DNA of 64,000 nucleotides from Lachnospiraceae bacterium. Lineage in GTDB: Bacteria; Bacillota; Clostridia; Lachnospirales; Lachnospiraceae. The notes beneath the pieces were generated by a model. It saw only the letters and a program-made list of their open reading frames with translations, was not told where the DNA came from and did not search any database. The position numbers and the translations under genes were made by a program. This document shows positions 32,717 to 41,294 of the stretch, piece after piece (within the stretch, counting starts at the first letter, position 1; every line of letters begins with the position of its first letter). The stretch spans positions 1,860,001-1,924,000 of the forward strand of contig AP025576.1 in NCBI GenBank assembly GCA_022845955.1, read 5' to 3'.

Positions 32717-33928
32717 ATGATAAACGTAGCGGTACTGGGATATGGCACGGTGGGAAGCGGAGTTGTTGAAGTAATTGAGACAAATAAAGAGGTCATTGAC
32801 AAACGGGCAGGAGAAGAACTGCATGTGAAATACATACTGGATTTAAGGGATTTTCCGGGGGATCCGTACGAAGACAGGGTGGTTCATGATTACAGCATTA
32901 TCTTAAACGATCCCGAGGTATCCATTATCTGTGAAACGATGGGAGGCAACGAGCCTGCCTTCACCTTTTCCATGCAGGCCCTGAAAGCCGGAAAAAGCGT
33001 ATGTACTTCCAATAAAGAGCTGGTGGCTAACCATGGGGCACAGTTAATCCGCACCGCCAGGGAAAACTGCTGCAATTATCTGTTTGAAGCAAGTGTCGGC
33101 GGCGGAATCCCCATTATCCGTCCATTGAATGTGGCTCTTACCGCGGAACGCATTGAACTGATTAACGGCATTCTCAACGGTACCACCAATTACATTCTCA
33201 CCAAGATGGCGGAAGAAGGATGCGATTTCGATTCCTGCCTGAAGGAAGCCCAGGAAAAAGGCTATGCCGAGCGTAATCCGGAAGCCGATGTGGAGGGCTA
33301 TGATGCCTGCCGTAAAATTGCAATCCTGTCTTCCCTGATGACAGGAAAAACCGTCCGCTACGAAGATATCTACACGGAAGGAATTACGAAAATAACGAAA
33401 GAGGATTTCCTCTATGCGAAAAAAATGAATAAATTCATTAAGCTGTTAGCCGGAGCAAAAGAAGCCGGCGGTGAATATTATGCCATGGTAGCCCCTTTTA
33501 TGATCGGGGAAAAGAACCCGCTTCACAGCGTCAATGATGTTTTTAACGCTATTTTTATCAGAGGGAATACACTGGGGGATTCCATGTATTACGGAAGGGG
33601 CGCAGGGAAGCTGCCCACGGCCAGCGCGGTGGTGTCCGATGTGATTGACTGTGCCAAACACGGCCGGAAGCATATCATCTGTATCTGGGAGGAAGAAAAG
33701 CTTTCCCTTAAGAGTATGGAGGATTCTTCCAGGATGTTCTTCGTCCGTGTTTCCGAAAAATCGGAGGAAGCGGTCAGGAAGCTCTTCGGTGAAGTGGAAA
33801 AAATAGAAGCAGATGGCGTGAGCGGAGAATTCGGCTTTGTAACTCCTGTAATGACGGAAAGGGAATTTGCTGCAAAAACCTCGGAACTGCCCGGGTTTAT
33901 CAGCCGGATCCGTCTGGAAGAAGACTAG
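32717..33928 (+). CDS. hom: Homoserine dehydrogenase
   Basis: Reduces aspartate semialdehyde to homoserine. The 403 residues begin with the dinucleotide site VLGYGTVGSGVVEV, then VCTSNKELVA, the signature NGILNGTTNYILTKM, and NPEADVEGYDACRKIAIL with the catalytic Asp/Lys. A short C-terminal region compatible with an ACT domain follows. ACGGAGGAA precedes the start. Second gene of the ACT-hom-phosphomutase-lysC operon. Confidence 0.97.
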   Translation: MINVAVLGYGTVGSGVVEVIETNKEVIDKRAGEELHVKYILDLRDFPGDPYEDRVVHDYSIILNDPEVSIICETMGGNEPAFTFSMQALKAGKSVCTSNKELVANHGAQLIRTARENCCNYLFEASVGGGIPIIRPLNVALTAERIELINGILNGTTNYILTKMAEEGCDFDSCLKEAQEKGYAERNPEADVEGYDACRKIAILSSLMTGKTVRYEDIYTEGITKITKEDFLYAKKMNKFIKLLAGAKEAGGEYYAMVAPFMIGEKNPLHSVNDVFNAIFIRGNTLGDSMYYGRGAGKLPTASAVVSDVIDCAKHGRKHIICIWEEEKLSLKSMEDSSRMFFVRVSEKSEEAVRKLFGEVEKIEADGVSGEFGFVTPVMTEREFAAKTSELPGFISRIRLEED

Positions 33929-34000
33929 AGTGTGTTTCCATATCCAATTTAAAACACGCTCTGAAGAAAAGCCGTACAGCTCGGCGGAATCGAGGAAGAA

Positions 34001-35218
34001 ATGAAATATGTGGTTGTTTTGGGGGATGGAATGGCGGATGAGCCGTTATCCCGCCTGAATGGAAAAACACCTCTCTCTTATGCAAAGACACCGGCTCTGG
34101 ATGTGTTAAGCAAAAAATCGGAAATAGGCATGGTTAGCACCATACCCGAAGGAATGAAGCCGGGATCCGATACAGCGAACCTTTCTGTCATGGGATATGA
34201 CCCAAGGAAGTATTATTCCGGGCGTTCCCCTCTGGAGGCCCTCAGCATAGGCGTTCCTATGCAGGATACAGACATCGCCATGCGGTGTAATATCGTGACC
34301 CTTTCGGAAGAAGAGGGGATCCCCTTTTCCAAAAGAAGAATCCTGGATCACAGCTCCGGTGAAATCAGCACAAAAGACTGCAGTGTGCTTCTGCATGCGG
34401 TAATGGAAGAAATGGACGCAGAGCCTTATCATTTTTATGTGGGAACCAGTTACCGCCACTGCCTGATTTGGAAAAACGGGGAAGCGGAAGAACTGACCCC
34501 GCCCCATGATGTGCTCGGAAGGGAAATTGCCCCCTACCTGCCTTCGGATAAAAAGCTGTATGAAATGATGGAAAGAAGCTATGAGCTGCTTAAAAGTCAT
34601 CCAATTAACAAAGAGCGCCGACGCAATGGCCTGAATCCGGCCAACTGCTGCTGGTTCTGGGGAGCCGGAACCCGTCCGGCCCTGCCCTCTTTCCAGGAAA
34701 AAACGGGGAAAAAAGGCATTATGATATCCGCCGTGGATTTGCTGAAGGGTATTGCCGTAGGGGCCGGAATGGATGTGGCCGAGGTGGAAGGCGCCAACGG
34801 CGGACTTCATACCAATTATGAGGGAAAGACCCAGGCGGCTGTGGATGCGCTGACAAAGGGCGGCTATGATTTTGCTTATATCCATGTGGAAGCCCCGGAT
34901 GAAATGGGACATCAGGGAAGCCTTGAGAAGAAACTGAAAGCCATTGAGTACCTGGATACCAGGGTAATAGGCCCCCTGACTTCTGCTCTTGACAGAAGCG
35001 GAGTGGATTACAGGCTGCTGGTGATGCCGGATCATCCCACTCCTATACGGATTCGTACCCACACGGCGGAGAACGTGCCTTATCTTATTTATGACAGCAC
35101 CAGACCGCAGAAGAACGACTGGAATTATAACGAAGCGGAAGCTATTTTAAGCGGAAACTATATCCCGGAAGGTTATAAGCTCATGGACCAATTCCTGCAG
35201 ATCAAGCATAAAAAGTAA
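34001..35218 (+). CDS. Phosphoglycerate-mutase-like enzyme, proposed homoserine kinase
   Basis: A 405-residue member of the alkaline-phosphatase superfamily, of the archaeal-type cofactor-independent phosphoglycerate mutase branch (PF10143). Metal and nucleophile motifs: VVLGDGMADEP, SDTANLSVMGYDP with the Ser/Thr nucleophile region, VEAPDEMGHQG and MPDHPTPIRIRTHT. Members located between hom and lysC are classed as a proposed homoserine kinase because no ThrB is present; that is exactly the setting here. A true mutase role cannot be excluded from sequence alone. Confidence 0.85.
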   Translation: MKYVVVLGDGMADEPLSRLNGKTPLSYAKTPALDVLSKKSEIGMVSTIPEGMKPGSDTANLSVMGYDPRKYYSGRSPLEALSIGVPMQDTDIAMRCNIVTLSEEEGIPFSKRRILDHSSGEISTKDCSVLLHAVMEEMDAEPYHFYVGTSYRHCLIWKNGEAEELTPPHDVLGREIAPYLPSDKKLYEMMERSYELLKSHPINKERRRNGLNPANCCWFWGAGTRPALPSFQEKTGKKGIMISAVDLLKGIAVGAGMDVAEVEGANGGLHTNYEGKTQAAVDALTKGGYDFAYIHVEAPDEMGHQGSLEKKLKAIEYLDTRVIGPLTSALDRSGVDYRLLVMPDHPTPIRIRTHTAENVPYLIYDSTRPQKNDWNYNEAEAILSGNYIPEGYKLMDQFLQIKHKK

Positions 35219-35308
35219 AGACAATGCCTGTCTGGACATTTCTCATAAAAATCATCAGTAAGGAAAGGATAAAAGCCGCCGTCTTCCGGTGGCAGAGGAA
35301 AAGTAAGT

Positions 35309-36628
35309 ATGAAAAAAGTGGTTAAATTCGGTGGAAGCTCCCTCGCCAGTGCAGAACAGTTCATGAAGGTGGGCGGGATTATAAAAGCCGATGAGGAAAG
35401 ACGGTTTGTGATACCCTCCGCGCCCGGAAAACGTAACAAGAAAGATACCAAGGTGACGGATATGCTTTACGACTGCTATGGGGCGGCGGAAGAAGATAAG
35501 CCCTATCAGGAGCAGCTGAAGGCTATTGAAGACAGATATGAAGAGATCATCAAGGGCCTGGGCCTGGAACTCTCCCTCAAAGAAGAATTTAAAACCATTT
35601 CTGCTAATTTTAAAAAGAAGGCAGGCAGGGATTATGCCGCTTCCCGAGGAGAATATCTAAATGGGATCGTTATGGCCGCTTATCTGAAATTCACCTTTAT
35701 TGATGCCGCAGAAGTGATTTTCTTTGATGAAGAGGGCGTTTTCGATGCGGCCAAGACCGATAAGGTCATGTCCGAACGTCTGGAAAAAGAAGAGTACGCC
35801 GTTATCCCCGGGTTCTACGGCTCACAGCCTGACGGCAGCATCCGCACCTTTTCCAGAGGAGGATCCGACATTACCGGTTCCATCGTGGCAAAGGCTGTCC
35901 ATGCGGAGGTTTATGAGAACTGGACCGATGTATCTGGCTTTTTGATTGCAGATCCCCGTATTATCCCCAATCCGGTGGGTATCGACACCATTACCTACAA
36001 GGAGCTGCGGGAGCTTTCTTATATGGGGGCCACCGTCCTTCACGAGGACGCTATCTTCCCGGTAAGAAAAGAAGGGATTCCGATTAATATCCGCAACACC
36101 AATGCACCGGAGGATAACGGAACCTGGATCGTGGAAAGCACCTGCCAGAAATCCAAATTTGTCATCACCGGGATTGCCGGTAAAAAAGGCTTCTGCTCCG
36201 TAAATATTGAAAAGGATATGATGAATGCGGAGATAGGTTTTGGCCGAAAGGTTCTTCAGGCTTTTGAAGACAGCGGCATTTCCTTTGAGCATGTCCCTTC
36301 TGGTATTGATACCATGACCGTATTTGTCCATCAGGATGAATTCATGGATAAGGAACAGAAGGTGGTTTCCGCCATCCACCGTCTCGCGCATCCGGATACG
36401 ATTGACATTGAATCCGATTTGGCGCTGATAGCGGTAGTTGGCCGGGGAATGAAATCCACCAGAGGTACTGCGGGAAGAATTTTTTCCGCCCTGGCCCATG
36501 CCAATGTCAACGTTAAAATGATCGATCAGGGCTCGAGCGAGCTGAATATTATCATCGGCGTAAGAAACGAAGATTTCGAAGCCGCTATCCGCGCTATTTA
36601 TAATATTTTTGTGCTGGTACAGATTTAA
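35309..36628 (+). CDS. lysC: Aspartate kinase
   Basis: First committed step of the aspartate family. The 439 residues open with VVKFGGSSLASAEQF (~3-17), then SRGGSDITGSIVAKA, ENWTDVSGFLIADPR and TYKELRELSYMGATVLHEDA; two ACT domains follow (~300-439, with VNVKMIDQGSSELNIIIGV), so feedback by lysine or threonine is likely. Ends the ACT-hom-phosphomutase-lysC operon at a clear terminator. Confidence 0.97.
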   Translation: MKKVVKFGGSSLASAEQFMKVGGIIKADEERRFVIPSAPGKRNKKDTKVTDMLYDCYGAAEEDKPYQEQLKAIEDRYEEIIKGLGLELSLKEEFKTISANFKKKAGRDYAASRGEYLNGIVMAAYLKFTFIDAAEVIFFDEEGVFDAAKTDKVMSERLEKEEYAVIPGFYGSQPDGSIRTFSRGGSDITGSIVAKAVHAEVYENWTDVSGFLIADPRIIPNPVGIDTITYKELRELSYMGATVLHEDAIFPVRKEGIPINIRNTNAPEDNGTWIVESTCQKSKFVITGIAGKKGFCSVNIEKDMMNAEIGFGRKVLQAFEDSGISFEHVPSGIDTMTVFVHQDEFMDKEQKVVSAIHRLAHPDTIDIESDLALIAVVGRGMKSTRGTAGRIFSALAHANVNVKMIDQGSSELNIIIGVRNEDFEAAIRAIYNIFVLVQI

Positions 36629-36664
36629 GCCGCCGTTTGCTGCGGTAAATACGGAATACGGGAT

Positions 36665-36711
36665 AAAAGCGTCTGAAGCTGCCTTTACGGGCTGTTTCAG
36701 ACGCTTTATCT
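36665..36711. terminator. Intrinsic terminator after lysC
   Basis: AAAGCGTCTGAA (36666-36677) / TTCAGACGCTTT (36696-36707) followed by ATCTG. Confidence 0.8.
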
Positions 36712-36740
36712 GTATCTGCCGCTATTTTTGACCGGTTTAC

Positions 36741-36860
36741 ATATAGTAACAATTCAGACGGCCCCTTCCAGGATTCCCCGCAGTACCGCAGCCCCAGGGA
36801 AAAGAAGGGGAGGGGGATGCCGCAGGACACAAGGGGCCGTCTGAACGGTTCCTTTATGTA
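36741..36860. repeat. ~120 bp palindromic element, AACAGTTC family
   Basis: Long imperfect inverted repeat: arms meet at TTCAGACGGCCCCTT (36753-36767) and AAGGGGCCGTCTGAA (36831-36845), and outer bases ACATA(T/A)AG also pair. The centre shares GCCCCTTCCAGGA with the core of the MITE-like element at 5503, which may mean mosaic ancestry. No coding capacity. Confidence 0.6.
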
Positions 36861-36993
36861 GAAGTGGAAAAGAAGAATCAAGATAAATTGTCAGATAATT
36901 CATACAATAATAAGCAAAATACATATAATATATTGTTATTGATTATATAAAATGTAAAAATTAAAAGAATTAAGAAAAAAGTCTAAAAATATA
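36861..36993. other. AT-rich spacer before the large RNA
   Basis: About 130 bp, strongly AT-rich with runs such as ATATAATATATTG. No gene or clear operator seen; such tracts can act as upstream promoter elements for the very strong promoter that follows. Confidence 0.5.
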
Positions 36994-37022
36994 TTGACAT
37001 TTCTAATTTATACAGATATAAT
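36994..37022 (+). promoter_or_regulatory. Perfect consensus promoter of the large noncoding RNA
   Basis: TTGACA (36994-36999), exactly 17 bp, TATAAT (37017-37022), preceded by an AT-rich tract. The best sigma-A promoter in the window; start of transcription expected near 37029. Confidence 0.85.
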
Positions 37023-37028
37023 GAAGTC

Positions 37029-37712
37029 ACAAACAAAGAATTAAACAAAAAACAGAGGAAAGGAAGGTACAGACCACCGAAAACGTAAGTTAATCCCTTT
37101 AAAGTAATATTAAAGGAGAAAAAACAATAACAGTACAAGACAACTTAATAAGGAAGCCTTAAAGATTGTTCATAAAGAAGAAAGGATTTTCTTTCAGAAG
37201 GAAACGCTTTAGAATGAAGGAAACGGAAACTATCTGGTAAACTGGTAACTGTAAATAAAGATTCTTTTGAAGAACGAGAAAATTTCTGACAGCAGAGAAG
37301 ATTATCTTTAGTTTAAAGTAACGACAGAAGCCGATAGCTTTAGTTTAAAGAAAAGGTTCTATAGAGCGAAGGAAACAGTATCCTTAGTTGAAAGAAGTAA
37401 TTTATTATAGATGGTGACCAGATAAGAACAAGAGCCGTCATACTAAAGAAATCCCGGAAAGAAGAGAATGGAATCTTTAAAGAACAATAACAATATACTT
37501 TAAGGACGATGCTAAAAACCGAAGCAGGATGAGTACACTTACTTGAGTGACGAAGAATCATCAAAGAATTATGATGAATACCGTTGCAGTACATGAGTAC
37601 AAGGAGTAGGATGAGTGGAAAGCAAGCTGAGGAGAAAAATGGAGGAAGAGGCCATTGGATAGCATAGTTTAGGAGCGGGTATCAGTGATGAAAAATGATT
37701 GATACCCGCTTC
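37029..37712 (+). ncRNA. Candidate large structured noncoding RNA (~680 nt)
   Basis: A purine-rich, gene-free transcript between a perfect promoter and a terminator-like hairpin. Visible helices nest: CCTTAAAG-ATTG (37157-37168) with CAAT-ata-CTTTAAGG (37491-37505); TATCTGGT (37231-37238) with ACCAGATA (37417-37424); AAGTT (37087-37091) with AACTT (37142-37146) enclosing CCTTTA/TAAAGG (37096-37116); GAAAG/CTTTC (37180-37195). The 13-nt hairpin CTTTAGTTTAAAG occurs exactly twice (37306, 37338) within two GACAG-headed modules, with a third variant at 37382. There is no plausible rightward ORF. Size and ornate look resemble ROOL-type RNAs, but I cannot confirm membership. It could also be a leader of the GH3 gene 43 bp further on. 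Confidence 0.7.
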
Positions 37713-37720
37713 TATTTGTG
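37673..37720 (+). terminator. Terminal hairpin of the large RNA
   Basis: AGCGGGTATCA (37674-37684) / TGATACCCGCT (37700-37710), 11 bp perfect, followed by TCTATTTG. The U tract is modest, leaving room for read-through into the GH3 gene. Confidence 0.75.
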
Positions 37721-37754
37721 GTACTGTTATGGTAAGAACGGAAGGAGTGTTGGT

Positions 37755-39083
37755 ATGAACCGGAGAGACAGAAGACGGAAGAGACGGGTAAGGAACCAGA
37801 TTATTTCCTATATTGTGGCAGTTTTGCTGCTGGCCGGGTTAGTGACCGGCGGATTTTTTGGTGTCCGGCACATTTCCAACGCTATGGAAGAGAAAAAACA
37901 GCAGGAGGAATCCCGCGCTCAGGAAGAATCCCAGGTCCAGGCGGAGGCCGAGGAGCAGACCGGGACCGAAACAGAAACGGCGGGGGAAGCGGCGACGGAG
38001 ACCGAAAGCGTTCAGACACAGGAAGAAATCCTGGAGGAACTGGTGGAATCCTGTGTGGCAAATATGAGCCTGGAAGATAAGGTCGCCGGTTTGTTCTTTA
38101 TAACGCCGGAACAGCTTACCGGTGTGGGGACTGCTATACAGGCAGGAGAAGGGACACAGGAGGCCCTGAAAAAATATCCGGTGGGCGGTTTGGTTTATTT
38201 TGCCAAGAATATACAATCGGAAGAACAGCTTACGGAAATGCTTTCCAAAACGGCGGGTTATGCCACCTACCCTCTTTTTCTTGGTGTGGATGAGGAAGGC
38301 GGTACCGTTGCCAGGGTTGCCGACCAGCTCAAGCTGGCCAATGTGGGACCTATGGCGGATATCGGGGCAGGAGGGGATCCGAATGCGGCATACGCCGCAG
38401 GGCAGACTATAGGCAGTTATCTGAAAGGCTACGGCTTTAACCTGGATTTTGCGCCGGTGGCGGATGTGCTGACTAATCCGGACAATAAAGTGATCAAAGA
38501 CAGGGCGTTCGGCAGCGATGCGGCCGTGGTGTCCCAGATGGTGGCAAGTGCTGTACAGGGCTTGCAGGATACGGGGGTAAGCGCCTGCATCAAGCATTTC
38601 CCCGGGCACGGGGATACCTCGGGGGATTCCCATGAAGGTGCAGTGGAGACGGACAGGACGGCAGAAGAAATGCAGGGAACTGAATTCCTGCCTTTCCAGG
38701 CCGGGATAGACGCGGGAACCGCAATGGTTATGGTAGGCCATATATCAGCCCCGGCCCTTGCGGACGGAGATGCCACTCCTGCATCCATAAATGAGAAAAT
38801 TATTTCCGGTGTGCTGCGCAACCAGCTTGGTTATGAGGGGATTGTCATTACAGATGCCATGAATATGTCGGCAATATCCGAGTATTACACGGCTGATGAA
38901 GCGGCAGTCAAGGCGCTGAAGGCCGGCGCAGATATGATTCTCATGCCGGAAGATTTTGTCACCGCATATGAAGGTGTCGTTAATGCGGTAAAAGACGGAA
39001 CCATCGATGAAAACCGGATTAACGATTCCCTGAAAAGGGTATACCGGGTAAAATATGCGGATACCCTTAAAGGAGGCCTTTAA
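37755..39083 (+). CDS. nagZ: GH3 beta-N-acetylhexosaminidase (NagZ-like), membrane anchored
   Basis: Likely removes N-acetylglucosamine from muropeptides or glycans outside the membrane. 442 residues: basic N terminus with a membrane helix (IISYIVAVLLLAGLVTGGFF), a Glu/Gln-rich linker (~50-95), and a GH3 domain with LGVDEEGGTVARV, KHFPGHGDTSGDSHEG (the Asp-His dyad typical of NagZ) and the nucleophile in VITDAMNMSAI. GGAAGGAG lies 8 nt before the ATG at 37755. Single GH3 domain, normal length. Confidence 0.9.
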   Translation: MNRRDRRRKRRVRNQIISYIVAVLLLAGLVTGGFFGVRHISNAMEEKKQQEESRAQEESQVQAEAEEQTGTETETAGEAATETESVQTQEEILEELVESCVANMSLEDKVAGLFFITPEQLTGVGTAIQAGEGTQEALKKYPVGGLVYFAKNIQSEEQLTEMLSKTAGYATYPLFLGVDEEGGTVARVADQLKLANVGPMADIGAGGDPNAAYAAGQTIGSYLKGYGFNLDFAPVADVLTNPDNKVIKDRAFGSDAAVVSQMVASAVQGLQDTGVSACIKHFPGHGDTSGDSHEGAVETDRTAEEMQGTEFLPFQAGIDAGTAMVMVGHISAPALADGDATPASINEKIISGVLRNQLGYEGIVITDAMNMSAISEYYTADEAAVKALKAGADMILMPEDFVTAYEGVVNAVKDGTIDENRINDSLKRVYRVKYADTLKGGL

Positions 39084-39097
39084 GGCCGGATGCCGCT

Positions 39098-39155
39098 AAA
39101 AAGCAGTGCTGCCGTTTTTCTTATTATAGAAGGCGGCAGCACTGCTTTTTATTTG
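39098..39155. terminator. Intrinsic terminator after the GH3 gene
   Basis: AAAAAGCAGTGCTGCCG (39098-39114) pairs perfectly with 39134-39150, tail TTTTTATTT. Confidence 0.92.
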
Positions 39156-39193
39156 CATTTTTTATACTTCTGTTTTTTATGCTTCCATAATGT

Positions 39194-39235
39194 AAAAACA
39201 GCGGTTATCCGATAGACGGAAACCGCTGTTTTTAT
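39194..39235 (-). terminator. Terminator of tRNA-Gly
   Basis: AAAAACAGCGGTT (39194-39206) / AACCGCTGTTTTT (39221-39233), 4 bp past the tRNA 3' end on the minus strand. Confidence 0.85.
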
Positions 39236-39238
39236 AAG

Positions 39239-39311
39239 AGCGATAGACGGGGCTCGAACCCGCGGTCTCGACCTTGGCAAGGTCGCGCGTTACCAACTAC
39301 GCCACTATCGC
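39239..39311 (-). tRNA. tRNA-Gly (anticodon GCC)
   Basis: Minus-strand cloverleaf of 73 nt: acceptor GCGATAG/CTATCGC with discriminator T, D-arm with AGTTGGTAA, anticodon stem CGACC-TTGCCAA-GGTCG giving anticodon GCC, and T-arm GCGGGTTCGAGCCCCGT. The 3' CCA is not encoded. Reads GGC and GGU codons. Confidence 0.96.
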
Positions 39312-39362
39312 ATTTTGATGAACCGGATAGCTGTAAATCTATCTGTCCAACAGGCAAGTATT

Positions 39363-39391
39363 ACTATACAATAACCTTTCAAAATTGTCAA
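39363..39391 (-). promoter_or_regulatory. Promoter of tRNA-Gly
   Basis: Minus strand TTGACA (39391-39386), 17 bp, TATAGT (39368-39363), about 50 bp before the tRNA 5' end. Confidence 0.8.
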
Positions 39392-39433
39392 TCCCTTTTT
39401 TGTATAAAATTCATATCCGGTTATAAATCAGGG

Positions 39434-39454
39434 AACAGTTCAGACAGGTCTGAA
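39434..39454. repeat. Short palindromic repeat, AACAGTTC family
   Basis: AACAGTTCAGACAGGTCTGAA. It lies in the 357 bp between the tRNA and the LCP gene, which otherwise holds only the tRNA promoter and AT-rich sequence with TATAAT/TATACT boxes near 39476-39491. Confidence 0.6.
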
Positions 39455-39668
39455 GAGTGTATTTTATTTATCTCTTATAATGTGTTATACTAATCCCCAT
39501 ATACGAAAGAAGTGGGTTAACTGTTAATATATATGGAAAATAACGGCTTTTAGAAAGCGGGCGGACCTGGGAGGCCATGGCTGTGTTTTCGGGAAAATGG
39601 AAAATTGCGGATGTCCGGCGGCCGGTATAATTACGATTGATTACCTGATAGGAGAAAGGAGGCTTTCT

Positions 39669-41132
39669 ATGGGCAGGGAAAACGGAAATGAAATGGAGCA
39701 GATTCAGAGGAGCCTGGAACAGTTCCTGGACAGAGAAGTGGAAAAGTATGAGAAAAGCGATGCTGCTTATAGTAATGCGGAGGGACCTGACGGGGAAGGG
39801 TATGAAGAAGAGACGGCGTTCGGGGAAGAACCGGATTACGAAGAACCGTACTACGAGGAAGCGGATTACAGGGATTCAGACTATGAGGAAGCGGATTACG
39901 GGGATTCATACGACGAAGATGGCACGGATTATGAGGAGGAAATGTACGGGGAGGAAGAGGACGGCTTATATGAAGAGGAAAGGGATTATGACAGGCATGC
40001 AGGACGATTATCATATGAGGAATCGAGACATATAAACAGAAGGAACAGAAACAGGAAGGATAATTACACGGAAAAACCGAAGAAGCAAAAGGCTGGGAAG
40101 GAGAAACCAAAGAAGGAAAAACGGAAACGGGAGGAGGACAAACACGCCGTAATGAGCAAGGATAAGAAGAAAAACGGAAAAAAGAAGAAGTCCTGGGGAA
40201 AGAAGTTTTTAACCATTTTGGCAGTGCTGCTTGTACTTTTCGGGGCGGTCTGGTATCTGGCAATTGGCAGTATCTATGGAAAAATGAGATACAGCAGGGT
40301 GGAAACGCTTGCAGGAGAGCCGCTGAAGGAAAACGGTGTTGTGAATATCCTGTTAATCGGCAGTGATTCCCGTACGGAAGGGGACGACGGCCGGTCGGAC
40401 GCTATGATTCTTCTGTCTGTGAGCAGTAAGACCAGGACGATTCATATGACGTCTCTGCTGCGGGACATGTATGTGGACATCCCCGGACGGGACGGCAACA
40501 GGCTGAACGCGGCTTATGCCTTCGGCGGGCCGGAGCTTTTGCTGGAAACGGTAAAGCAGAATCTGGGGATTGAGGTAAACCGGTATGCGGTGGTTAATTT
40601 CCAGGCCTTTGCGAATCTGGTGGATGCGGTGAATGGGGTGGATCTGGAGCTTACCAATGAAGAGGTGCAATGGGTTAATGCATATTTGAACGAATATAAT
40701 GAACTCAGGGGGATGCCTATGGAGACGGATTATCTGGATACTTCCCTGAGCGGCATGATTCATTTGAATGGGGCGCAGTCTCTGGCGTACAGCAGAAACC
40801 GGTATATCGGAACGGATTTCGGAAGAACGGAGAGGCAGAGGAAGGTGCTTTCGGCTGTGATGAAAAAGCTTCCTCTGGCGGCAGTGACGAATCCGGGAGA
40901 GCTGGTGAATGGCCTGTTCCCTAACCTGACAACGAATCTGACCCAGACGGAATGCCTGCGCCTGAGCCTGATGGCAGGAAAGCTGCTCACGTATGATATT
41001 GTCCAGGAAAGCATTCCTCTGGAGGGAACCTATACCAGTGCCAAGATCAGAGGTATGGATGTCCTTCAGGTGGATTTTGATAAAAACAGGGCATATCTGC
41101 AGGAACAGCTTTATGGGGAAAAGGGAGAATAA
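39669..41132 (+). CDS. LytR-CpsA-Psr (LCP) family protein with long acidic-basic cytoplasmic tail
   Basis: LCP enzymes attach teichoic acid or capsule chains to peptidoglycan. Of 487 residues, ~35-115 are Glu/Asp/Tyr-rich with repeats like YEEADY, ~120-180 are Lys-rich, a membrane helix follows (FLTILAVLLVLFGAVWYLAI) and then the extracellular LCP domain: VNILLIGSDSRTEGDDGRSD, LLRDMYVDIPG and NRLNAAYAFGG with the conserved Arg/Asp residues. AAAGGAGG lies before the ATG at 39669. The Tyr-rich tail is unusual. Confidence 0.9.
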   Translation: MGRENGNEMEQIQRSLEQFLDREVEKYEKSDAAYSNAEGPDGEGYEEETAFGEEPDYEEPYYEEADYRDSDYEEADYGDSYDEDGTDYEEEMYGEEEDGLYEEERDYDRHAGRLSYEESRHINRRNRNRKDNYTEKPKKQKAGKEKPKKEKRKREEDKHAVMSKDKKKNGKKKKSWGKKFLTILAVLLVLFGAVWYLAIGSIYGKMRYSRVETLAGEPLKENGVVNILLIGSDSRTEGDDGRSDAMILLSVSSKTRTIHMTSLLRDMYVDIPGRDGNRLNAAYAFGGPELLLETVKQNLGIEVNRYAVVNFQAFANLVDAVNGVDLELTNEEVQWVNAYLNEYNELRGMPMETDYLDTSLSGMIHLNGAQSLAYSRNRYIGTDFGRTERQRKVLSAVMKKLPLAAVTNPGELVNGLFPNLTTNLTQTECLRLSLMAGKLLTYDIVQESIPLEGTYTSAKIRGMDVLQVDFDKNRAYLQEQLYGEKGE

Positions 41133-41232
41133 AACTTACTGTTTAGACCGTGCCGTGTACTTGCGGCACGGTATCCTATTTGCCAATGGTTACGAGTTTT
41201 AAACTGTGATTGCAAAAAAACGATACACAGAA

Positions 41233-41261
41233 TTGTAAATATCAGGAAAATGTGATATTAT
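41233..41261 (+). promoter_or_regulatory. Candidate promoter for the 41295 gene
   Basis: TTGTAA (41233-41238), 17 bp, TATTAT (41256-41261). Confidence 0.6.
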
Positions 41262-41294
41262 GTGTGTAAATTAAAAGAAAGAAGGGACTCGCTT

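Noticed and set aside
37340..37594. 84-codon minus-strand frame inside the large RNA region
   Set aside because: No ribosome site, biased composition (Ser/Phe/Leu), and it opposes a strong promoter; not a convincing gene.
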